From assembly GCA_938046115.1 (NCBI GenBank), contig CALIXX010000033.1:1-5457 (forward strand): 5,457 nucleotides of DNA. The letters are read 5' to 3'. Made by a program: the position numbers and the translations under genes. Shown here one piece after another: positions 1 through 5,315 of this stretch. Each line of letters opens with the position of its first letter. Positions within the stretch are counted from its first letter, which is position 1. The notes below the pieces were generated by a model. It saw only the letters and a program-made list of their open reading frames with translations. It did no database searches and was not told the DNA's origin. The stretch comes from an uncultured Candidatus Saccharibacteria bacterium (GTDB taxonomy: Bacteria; Patescibacteriota; Saccharimonadia; Saccharimonadales; Saccharimonadaceae).

Positions 1-440
1 GCAAGGTCACGCTAGACAAATTCCTCGCTGGCGAAGATAAGCCACTGTGGGTCTTCATACTTATCTCGCTGCTTGCTCTCTTGGTTGGCATTGCCGCGCT
101 CATCCTCTACCTTATCCGGCGTCATCGCGCTAAGAATACTGCCGCCACGCAGCTAGGTAGCAAGGATAGCAATACTCCCCCAGGTGGGCCACCAAGCCCT
201 GGTGGTAGCGGTACGCCTCCTCCAAGCAGCCCACCACCTCCGAGTGGCCCATCAGCCAGCGGCCTGGGCGGCCTCGCAATGAGCGTCCCACCACGCACCA
301 CTACCCCGCCGCCACGCCGCCCTAGCGCAGCACCTAGCCGCGGCACGTCCATCGCCGTTCAGAGCGGTGCCGCGCAGTCTGCATCACCACGGCCCGCACC
401 AAGTAGCCCACCACCACGACCACCCAGCGTATCGGGTTAG
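1..440 (+). CDS. 3' end of a gene for a single-pass membrane protein with a Pro/Ser/Gly-rich tail
   Basis: The reading frame is open from position 3 and ends at TAG 438-440, giving 145 visible residues; the 5' part lies outside the window. An internal TTG at 81 could open a shorter ORF, but it has no Shine-Dalgarno site and would cut through the membrane helix, so I treat the gene as truncated by the window edge. Visible residues 14-38 are strongly hydrophobic (PLWVFILISLLALL...) and are followed by a basic stop-transfer cluster, RRHR. The remaining ~100 residues are low complexity, with runs such as PPPSSPPPPSGP and PSSPPPRPPSVSG, and are probably disordered. By the positive-inside rule the tail should be cytoplasmic and the missing N-terminal part outside. 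I do not recognise the family; there is no LPXTG signal. It is the only + strand gene and converges with lysS. Confidence 0.75.
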   Translation, partial: KVTLDKFLAGEDKPLWVFILISLLALLVGIAALILYLIRRHRAKNTAATQLGSKDSNTPPGGPPSPGGSGTPPPSSPPPPSGPSASGLGGLAMSVPPRTTTPPPRRPSAAPSRGTSIAVQSGAAQSASPRPAPSSPPPRPPSVSG

Positions 441-455
441 CTCGTAGCAATAGGA

Positions 456-500
456 GTACAAACAAAACCACCAGCAAGTAGCTGGTGGTTTTGTTTGTAC
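456..500. terminator. Bidirectional intrinsic terminator between convergent genes
   Basis: Arms 456-475 and 481-500 are perfect 20-base reverse complements around a 5-base loop (aagta). The loop-proximal part is the GC-rich pair ccaccagc/gctggtgg. The outer part is A-rich on the left and T-rich on the right (ttttgtttgt), so both strands read a hairpin followed by a U-rich tract. It lies 15 bases after the stop of the + strand gene. It is also the first strong terminator met by lysS transcripts coming from the right. Bidirectional use is inferred from symmetry and gene orientation. Confidence 0.85.
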
Positions 501-832
501 AAAAGGCTTCTTGTGCTTATATTGTGGTGATCTTGCCCTTCTACTGCTCTCCTGCTCACATCGTGTTATCTCTTACATAGTAGCAATGGGGGTTTACTAT
601 TATCAAGCGAATTACCAGTACAATACTACCATTCTCGCGTAGACTATTTTAACTAACAAGCTTCAGTATAAGCTAGTGAGTTTTCGCTATTTTTTGTGCG
701 CACATCATAGCTAATGTGTGCTATCGTACATGGGAGCATACTGATGTGCCACGGTCTACGTATTTGCCATTGCAATTCCCCTCTCATCTCACATGAGTGG
801 TACATGAAACATCATAGGCTACAAAAGCCAAG
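501..832. other. Gene-free intergenic stretch, probable lysS 3' untranslated region
   Basis: These 332 bases lie between the terminator at 456-500 and the lysS stop. I find no ORF with a ribosome binding site and no tRNA-like arms. No clear terminator follows the lysS stop directly; the only nearby stem is a 4-bp ggct/agcc at 817-829. The stretch therefore probably forms a long 3' UTR of lysS. Several weak hairpins occur, described separately. An unannotated small RNA cannot be excluded. Confidence 0.5.
651..682 (+). other. Imperfect hairpin followed by T-runs (weak terminator-like)
   Basis: Arms 651-663 (aactaacaagctt) and 670-682 (aagctagtgagtt) pair at 11 of 13 positions around a 6-base loop. 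On the + strand they are followed by ttcgctatttttt. The stem is AT-rich and there is no obvious + strand gene just upstream, so this could be a weak terminator, a small-RNA end or chance. Confidence 0.25.
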
Positions 833-2338
833 CTAATCCAACTTCACCCCTGGGTACACCGCCCGGGTGGTCTCGTCCACCTCGCTACGTAGCTGTGGGA
901 ATGGCACACCTTCACGCGCCGTGACGCCTTCGAAGATCCAGAAGACGCGCTCGCTAAAGCCCCAGCCACAGGCCGGCGGCATGCCGTATTCCAGCATCTC
1001 TACGTAGTCGATATCTAGCATCATCGCTTCCTCGTCGCCAGCGTCGCGCATCTGCTGCTGCTCCACAAAGCGGTTCAGCTGGTCGATCGGGTCATTCAGC
1101 TCACTAAAACCATTGCCAAGCTCGCTGCCAGCAATCACCGGCTGGAAACGCTCCACCGTCTGCGGGTTATCCGGGTTGGTCTTAGACAGCGGACTGATAA
1201 ACTTGGGCGTATTGACCAGCCAGACAGGCCCAGCTACGCCTTTGCGGATATTCTTCCACAGTTTATCGATGCCACGTGGGATGGAATCGGTCTTTTCTAC
1301 TTCCAAACCATGTTCCTTCAGCTTAGCAGCTACCTCGTCGATCGTGGTATTATACACATCAATCCCGTAGTGCTTGTTGATCACCTCAGCATAGTCCCAC
1401 ACTTGCCACTGGCCGCTCATATCCACCTCAAACTCACCCAGGGTAAATTGCAGGGTACCAAACGTCCGCTCCAGCACATACTTATACATGTCTTCCATAA
1501 AGCGCATACCCTGCTGCCAGTCCCAATAGGCGGCGTACCACTCCATGGCGATGTGCTCGGGCAGGTGCTCGTCCGAATAATTCTCGTTGCGAAAGCGCGG
1601 GCCAATATCGTACACCTTCTCAAACCCGGCCCCGAGCAGGCGCTTGAGCGGCAGCTCGTGGCTAATCCGCAGGTAAAACTGCTGGCCATCCAGCGCGTCC
1701 ATGTGGGTCACAAACGGGTTGGCATCCGCCCCACCGGTGGTGTGCTCCAGCACCGGCACGTTGACCTCAGTAAAGCCGTGTTGGTTGAGGTAATCGCGCG
1801 TCGCCTGCCAAAACACACTGCGACGATAAAAGCGCTGACGCACCGCTGGGTTAACATTCATATCCACATAGCGGCGGCGGAACCGCTCTTCTTTATTCTC
1901 GAGCTTTTCTGGCATTGGCCGCAGAGCTTTAGTCAGAAGCCGCAGCTCGCGCACCCCCACCGAAATCTCACCCGTCTTGGTCCGCAGCACCGTGCCAGTC
2001 GCCTCGACAAAGTCGCCGGTATCAAGCAGCCGCAGCTGCTTCATACCCAGGATACCACGCGGAGCGTCGAGCTCGGCCATTGTGTCGCGCTGCAGGTAGA
2101 GCTGCACTTCGCCGCTCGCGTCTTGCAGCTTGATGAAGGCCAATTTACCAAAGCTGCGGATAGACAGCACACGCCCCGCCACCGATATCTCCTGGCCAGC
2201 CAGTTCATCGTACTGCGAGACCACTGTCGCACAATCGTGTGTGCGCTCAGTATGTGCTGGGTAGGGGTCAAGGCCGAGCTCGCGCAGCGCTGCTAATTTT
2301 CGTAATCGTTCGTTTCGGTAATCTTGTAATGTCGCCAT
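833..2338 (-). CDS. lysS: Lysyl-tRNA synthetase, class II
   Basis: This enzyme attaches lysine to tRNA-Lys in the cytoplasm, using ATP. It has 501 residues, close to the usual ~500. The N-terminus (RNERLRKLAALRELGLDPYP) is typical of bacterial LysRS. An OB-fold anticodon-binding domain spans roughly 50-137. The class II catalytic core shows motif 1 near 176-197, motif 2 at 239-252 (GFEKVYDIGPRFRNE) and the lysine-pocket region GNGFSELND at 408-416, with AGDEEAM at 433-439. Motif 3 is GWGFSERVF at 458-466, about one residue shorter than the usual GLGIGIDR pattern, and the loop to the next conserved arginine (475) is also shorter. Motif 2 continues HLPEHI where HNPEFT is common. A tail of ~17 residues follows the usual FP.LR ending. 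The ATG at 2338 fits the family N-terminus but has no Shine-Dalgarno site; a strong promoter sits immediately upstream. The stop is TAG. Confidence 0.96.
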   Translation of the reverse strand: MATLQDYRNERLRKLAALRELGLDPYPAHTERTHDCATVVSQYDELAGQEISVAGRVLSIRSFGKLAFIKLQDASGEVQLYLQRDTMAELDAPRGILGMKQLRLLDTGDFVEATGTVLRTKTGEISVGVRELRLLTKALRPMPEKLENKEERFRRRYVDMNVNPAVRQRFYRRSVFWQATRDYLNQHGFTEVNVPVLEHTTGGADANPFVTHMDALDGQQFYLRISHELPLKRLLGAGFEKVYDIGPRFRNENYSDEHLPEHIAMEWYAAYWDWQQGMRFMEDMYKYVLERTFGTLQFTLGEFEVDMSGQWQVWDYAEVINKHYGIDVYNTTIDEVAAKLKEHGLEVEKTDSIPRGIDKLWKNIRKGVAGPVWLVNTPKFISPLSKTNPDNPQTVERFQPVIAGSELGNGFSELNDPIDQLNRFVEQQQMRDAGDEEAMMLDIDYVEMLEYGMPPACGWGFSERVFWIFEGVTAREGVPFPQLRSEVDETTRAVYPGVKLD

Positions 2339-2349
2339 AATTGCTTGCT

Positions 2350-2378
2350 ATTATAGCGGAGAATGGGATGGTTGTCGA
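2350..2378 (-). promoter_or_regulatory. Near-consensus sigma-70 promoter of lysS
   Basis: On the minus strand the -35 box is TCGACA (2373-2378, 5 of 6 matches to TTGACA), the spacer is exactly 17 bases, and the -10 box is TATAAT (2350-2355, perfect). Only 11 bases (agcaagcaatt) separate the -10 box from the lysS ATG. A start 6-8 bases after the -10 box would leave a leader of about 3-6 bases, too short for ribosome binding upstream of the ATG. The 11 bases contain no Shine-Dalgarno sequence. Confidence 0.8.
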
Positions 2379-2451
2379 CTAGGGCAACAGCCTAATCGCT
2401 CCACTCTACCAGTTCTTAGAGAAGTGCAATACTTAGCAGCTCATCTCTCCC

Positions 2452-3090
2452 CTATTTTGATTGCGAAGAAGTAGTTGGCGGTGCGCAGGCAATTGCTTCT
2501 GCGCCAGGGCCAGCTGCAGTCGTCGAAGCCTGTATGTCTGCACCTGCACGCCCGATGTGGGGCGATGTCGTCATATTCCAGCCGCCACTGCCAGTCTCGC
2601 TTGGGCCAGTCATAATGGCAATTGGCACCTGCTGCGCCTCGCCTTCTGCGCTGAATGGATATACCAGTGTCGCTTGTGTCCGTTCTTGTTCACCCGTCGA
2701 GAATTTTACCATAGTGAGTCGTGTTGTGCTGCCATCAGGGTTTGTTATGGTTGTTTGTGGGTTCTCTGCCGTCACAGATATCTCTTGGCGGGTCGTATCG
2801 CGGCAATGCGTCTCGCCTGTGGCTGAATCGGTCACAAAAGGGTTCTCTACATACTCCGCCAGCTCACCAGAGGTAGGCTGCGCTGCAATTGCCGAGTTTC
2901 TCTCGCCCGACTGATAATGCTGGTAGCCAAGATACCCACCGCCAATCAGCGCTGCAGCAGCTGCCGTCAGCGCGGTGAGCCGCCGCAGCGCGAAGGGTGT
3001 ATCGTGCTTGAGCTTTGGTTGATCATGCTTGTGATTATTATGCGTTCTCTTGTGAGGGTAGCGTGCGTGTCGTGCTGTATATCCATCCAT
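2452..3090 (-). CDS. Hypothetical membrane-anchored protein with a His/Lys-rich N-terminus
   Basis: This 212-residue protein is not one I recognise. Residues 1-32 are basic and histidine-rich (His at 8, 13, 17, 20, 22 and 29). A single hydrophobic segment at about 38-57 (LTALTAAAAALIGGGYLGYQ) should anchor it with the basic N-terminus in the cytoplasm. There is no lipobox cysteine. The outside part (about 58-212) is rich in Thr, Ser, Gly and Glu, with stretches such as TTITNPDGSTTRLTM. It has only two cysteines, Cys96 (ETHCRD) and Cys202 (IACAPP), which could form a disulfide. The start at 3090 is set by the site AAGGAGA, 6 bases upstream. A promoter lies further up, so the gene can be transcribed on its own. 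I see no terminator before lysS, 113 bases downstream, so read-through into lysS is possible. The stop is TAG. A role in the cell envelope is a guess from topology. Confidence 0.75.
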   Translation of the reverse strand: MDGYTARHARYPHKRTHNNHKHDQPKLKHDTPFALRRLTALTAAAAALIGGGYLGYQHYQSGERNSAIAAQPTSGELAEYVENPFVTDSATGETHCRDTTRQEISVTAENPQTTITNPDGSTTRLTMVKFSTGEQERTQATLVYPFSAEGEAQQVPIAIMTGPSETGSGGWNMTTSPHIGRAGADIQASTTAAGPGAEAIACAPPTTSSQSK

Positions 3091-3096
3091 CGTCGG

Positions 3097-3103
3097 TCTC
3101 CTT
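3097..3103 (-). promoter_or_regulatory. Shine-Dalgarno site of the hypothetical membrane protein
   Basis: AAGGAGA on the minus strand, 6 bases before the ATG at 3090. It is a strong match to the anti-SD sequence and decides this start. An overlapping ATG at 3086-3084 is out of frame. Confidence 0.8.
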
Positions 3104-3126
3104 GGGCTGTTAATGGTTGATTACCT

Positions 3127-3155
3127 ATCATAGCATAACATCGCCGATAATGCAA
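3127..3155 (-). promoter_or_regulatory. Extended -10 promoter of the hypothetical membrane protein
   Basis: On the minus strand there is TTGCAT (3150-3155, weak -35), a 17-base spacer, and an extended -10 element TGC-TATGAT (TG motif at 3134-3135, hexamer at 3127-3132, 5 of 6 matches). Transcription would start near 3120. That gives a leader of about 30 bases that includes the AAGGAGA ribosome site. Confidence 0.6.
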
Positions 3156-3404
3156 TGATGGTGAATTGCTTATGGTTGAGGATGGTTCTTGCACATTGCC
3201 CGCAGATTGAGCGCTATTAAGCTAAACTTTTGCGTATATATGCACCTTTCTCATGCCAAGATCAGAGGCCAGCCACTCACCATGAGCTTTCTCGTGCCAT
3301 CAAGCAAATGCAATAGGAGAAAGGCAAACGCGCACCATAAATAAACCACAAGAGCCAGAGACATGCGCCACGTGTCAATCAACCCCTACCTCTGCCAGTA
3401 CTAA
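3156..3404. other. Non-coding part of the gap between the membrane protein gene and greA
   Basis: The gene-free stretch 3091-3457 holds the promoter and ribosome site of the membrane protein at its left end and the greA terminator at its right end. In the 249 bases between them I see no ORF with a ribosome site, no tRNA and no strong hairpin. A 75-codon minus-strand frame crosses the left end (start 3194) but has no Shine-Dalgarno site, runs out of frame through the membrane protein gene and would start upstream of the promoter. The octamer atggttga occurs twice near the promoter (3113-3120 and 3172-3179), with no evident role. Confidence 0.5.
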
Positions 3405-3433
3405 TAAAAAACCGAGCAGCGCACACTGCCCGG
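3405..3433 (-). terminator. Intrinsic terminator of the proS-greA unit
   Basis: Read on the minus strand: ccgggcag, loop tgtgcg, ctgctcgg, then a run of six T. The arms (3426-3433 and 3412-3419) pair over 8 positions with one G-U pair. The hairpin begins 24 bases after the greA stop, the expected place for the end of this transcript. Confidence 0.85.
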
Positions 3434-3457
3434 CCTATCACTCATCTTGAGATACGC

Positions 3458-3916
3458 TTATTGCACTTGCTGGATGGTGTAGGTAATCTCGCCCTTGGGG
3501 GTAGTGATCGTCACCTGCTCGCCCGCGCGGTGGCCCAGCAAGGCTTGGCCAAGCGGCGATTCGTCACTGATCTTGTTCTCCAGCGGGTCGGCCTCAACTG
3601 GCCCTACCACAGTATAGGTCTTCTCTAGCCCAGCGTCTGAGGCGAGGGAGACGGTGCTGCCCAGGTGGATGGCGCCGGTGCTCGGAGCAGTAATTTGCTC
3701 GGCATTAAGCAAGATCTCCTCAATCTCAGCAATGCGTGTCTCTACCACGCCTTGCTCTTCGCGTGCGCTGTCGTACTCGGCATTTTCACTCAGGTCGCCA
3801 TAGTCACGGGCCTCAGCAATCTTCTCGGCAATCTCGCCGCGGCGACCCTTCAGCTCCTCCAGCTCTACCTCGAGCTCTTGGCGGCCAGCATCAGTAATCT
3901 GGTAGGTTTTTTTCAT
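3458..3916 (-). CDS. greA: Transcription elongation factor GreA
   Basis: GreA enters the secondary channel of stalled, backtracked RNA polymerase and stimulates cleavage of the RNA 3' end, so that elongation can resume. With the chosen start the protein has 152 residues (family about 158). Residues 1 to ~75 form the antiparallel coiled coil; its tip carries DYGDLSENAEY, and the two catalytic acidic residues, Asp41 and Glu44, keep the same numbers as in E. coli GreA. Residues ~80-152 form the FKBP-like domain, with VVGPVEADPLENKISDESPL and a closing KGEITYTIQQ. The frame is open up to 3991, overlapping proS, but AAGGAG at 3927-3932 is 10 bases from ATG 3916 and only 1 base from ATG 3925, so 3916 (MKKTYQIT) is the best start. 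It lies 50 bases after the proS stop on the same strand, so co-transcription with proS is likely. The stop is TAA. Confidence 0.96.
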   Translation of the reverse strand: MKKTYQITDAGRQELEVELEELKGRRGEIAEKIAEARDYGDLSENAEYDSAREEQGVVETRIAEIEEILLNAEQITAPSTGAIHLGSTVSLASDAGLEKTYTVVGPVEADPLENKISDESPLGQALLGHRAGEQVTITTPKGEITYTIQQVQ

Positions 3917-3926
3917 TATCTTCATA

Positions 3927-3932
3927 CTCCTT
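3927..3932 (-). promoter_or_regulatory. Shine-Dalgarno site of greA
   Basis: AAGGAG on the minus strand in the 50-base proS-greA gap. It is 10 bases from the ATG at 3916 and 1 base from the in-frame ATG at 3925, so it favours 3916, which also matches the family N-terminus. Confidence 0.75.
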
Positions 3933-3966
3933 TCTTGCAAAGTCGGTGAGGCAAGCCGGGGCATGG

Positions 3967-5232
3967 CTATACCTTGCGACAAGCTCCGCAATGGTTACCT
4001 AGTGTAGCAAGCAATTGGCTTGTCGTCAAGCGCTGCTGCTCACCCGTCCGGCGGTCTACAACCTCCCACTCTCCTGCCTCAAGCAGCCGATCACTCACCG
4101 TGACGCGGGTTGGCATGCCCAAGAGTTCTGCGTCGGCAAATTTCTCCCCGGGACGGGCGGCGCGGTCGTCATACAGCACCGTAATGCCAGCCTGCTGCAG
4201 TGTATCGTAGAGCTCATCTGCCGCTGCGACCGATTCCTTGCCAATCTGCACCAGGTGCACGCGGGCTGGCGCTACTTCCTCGGGCCATACCAGGCCCTTG
4301 TCGTCAGCGAATTTCTCTACAATCACGCCCATCACGCGGGTAATGCCAATGCCGTAGCTGCCCATGTAGGCGTGGTGCTGGCGGCCGTCCTCGCCGGTAA
4401 AGACCAGGCCCATCTCCTCTGATTTTTGGGTACCAAAGTTGAAGATATTGCCCACCTCGGCCGTCTTGACGCGCTCAAGCTCGCTTTTATCGATGCCAAG
4501 CTCACGTACGGCTTCGTCCACCACTTCTTCGTTGATTGCCAGATTGCGGCCGCGGTGCAGGTAGATGTAGTCCTCACCCGCCTCGCAAATCGTTTGGAAT
4601 TCGTGGCTAAACTTGGTAAAGGCCCCGCCGCTGGCAAACGTCACGTAGGTGTCATCCCCCAGGCCAAAGCGGTGGTAGCAGCGCTTGTAGGCCTCGATGA
4701 CCGCTTGGTAGTAGGCCTCCAGGTCTTCCTTACTGGCGTGGATGCTATACATATCCTTCATGATAAACTCACGCCCACGCATGATACCACTCTTGGCGCG
4801 TAGCTCGTTGCGTAGTTTGTTCTGGAATTGGTAGACGCTGATGGGCAGGTCTTTGTAGCTCTTGAGGTAGCTGCGCAAGAGTTCGATAATCGGCTCCTCG
4901 TGTGTCCAGCCAAAGCCGACCTCGGTGCCATCCTGCAGGTGCGACTTGAACCACACGTCCACCAGCTCATCGCTCCAGCGGCCAGTCTCCTGCCAGAGCT
5001 CCTGGCGCTGCAGGGTGCTCATCAGCAGTTCTTGGCTGCTGATGCGGTTCATTTCCTCGCGGACGATTTGCTTGATATTCTCCAGCACGGCCAGGCCCAG
5101 CGGCGTGTAGGAATAGACGCCAGCCATCGTCTTGTGCACGTAGCCAGCGCGAATCAGCAGCTGGGCGTTGTGCGCCACCTCATCGGCGGGGGCTTGTTTG
5201 CGGGTACGGGTGAAGGTGTGTGATAATCGCAT
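3967..5232 (-). CDS. proS: Prolyl-tRNA synthetase, bacterial type without the INS editing domain
   Basis: This enzyme attaches proline to tRNA-Pro. It has 421 residues, against ~570 for the full bacterial type. Visible class II features are motif 1 around 49-75, the Pro/ATP-binding THEE at 110-113, motif 2 at 141-163 (RNELRAKSGIMRGREFIMKD), SHEFQ.I.EAGED at 209-221 and motif 3 GSYGIGITR at 291-299. The C-terminal anticodon-binding domain starts near 322. Between EAGED (221) and the VGNIFNFGT segment (260-268) there are only ~40 residues, where the E. coli-type enzyme carries the ~180-residue INS domain that deacylates Ala-tRNA-Pro. The layout therefore resembles alphaproteobacterial and mitochondrial ProRS. 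The protein ends with an unusual HCGACRKV. ATG 5232 aligns with residue 1 of E. coli ProS (MR.S); no in-frame ATG, GTG or TTG occurs between it and the upstream TGA. It lacks a good Shine-Dalgarno site. The stop is TAG. Confidence 0.95.
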   Translation of the reverse strand: MRLSHTFTRTRKQAPADEVAHNAQLLIRAGYVHKTMAGVYSYTPLGLAVLENIKQIVREEMNRISSQELLMSTLQRQELWQETGRWSDELVDVWFKSHLQDGTEVGFGWTHEEPIIELLRSYLKSYKDLPISVYQFQNKLRNELRAKSGIMRGREFIMKDMYSIHASKEDLEAYYQAVIEAYKRCYHRFGLGDDTYVTFASGGAFTKFSHEFQTICEAGEDYIYLHRGRNLAINEEVVDEAVRELGIDKSELERVKTAEVGNIFNFGTQKSEEMGLVFTGEDGRQHHAYMGSYGIGITRVMGVIVEKFADDKGLVWPEEVAPARVHLVQIGKESVAAADELYDTLQQAGITVLYDDRAARPGEKFADAELLGMPTRVTVSDRLLEAGEWEVVDRRTGEQQRLTTSQLLATLGNHCGACRKV

Positions 5233-5296
5233 AATCTCTCTTATAGTAACACAATATTGGCAAAAGCGGCATGAGACAGCCAGGCTGAATGCTCAT
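5180..5296 (-). CDS. Possible 38-codon leader ORF overlapping the start of proS
   Basis: ATG 5296 is preceded 4 bases upstream by GAGGTGA (5301-5307), the best ribosome site near proS. The frame runs to TGA 5180-5182 and overlaps the first 53 bases of proS in another frame. The peptide begins MSIQPGCLMPLLPILCYYKR and has six prolines in 38 residues: three before the proS start (codons 5, 10 and 13) and three in the overlap, where proS constrains the sequence. It starts 19 bases after the stop of the right-edge gene. It could be a translated leader affecting proS or a chance ORF; no homologue is recognised. Confidence 0.3.
   Translation of the reverse strand: MSIQPGCLMPLLPILCYYKRDYAIITHLHPYPQTSPRR
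5240..5251 (-). promoter_or_regulatory. Candidate -10 region just before proS
   Basis: The minus strand reads TGT-TACTATAAG here. It can be taken as an extended -10 (TGT before TACTAT, 5243-5248) or as TATAAG (5240-5245, 5 of 6). Only 7-10 bases then separate it from the proS ATG, the same geometry as at lysS. I find no convincing -35 box. The bases before the ATG (agagagatt) are a poor Shine-Dalgarno match. Confidence 0.35.
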
Positions 5297-5315
5297 AACT
5301 TCACCTCAAAACTGA

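Noticed and set aside
81..440. TTG at 81 as a true start for the left-edge gene
   Set aside because: It has no ribosome site and would start in the middle of a membrane helix whose frame is open to the window edge.
586..642. An 18-codon Tyr-rich ORF on the + strand
   Set aside because: It is too short, without a ribosome site or promoter, and has no neighbour context.
1310..2296. A 328-codon + strand ORF opposite lysS
   Set aside because: It lies wholly antisense to a full-length, clearly conserved LysRS. No ribosome site or recognisable domain is seen, and its composition is that of a mirror frame of a biased coding sequence.
2967..3194. A 75-codon minus-strand ORF overlapping the start of the membrane protein gene
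   Set aside because: It has no Shine-Dalgarno site, begins upstream of the likely promoter and is out of frame with the gene that has a clear ribosome site.
3917..3991. A longer GreA start at 3991, overlapping proS
   Set aside because: The 25 extra residues do not resemble the GreA N-terminus, and the Shine-Dalgarno site at 3927-3932 lies inside this extension.
4426..5223. Several + strand ORFs of 60-130 codons opposite proS
   Set aside because: They are all antisense to conserved ProRS motifs, have no ribosome sites and no family resemblance.
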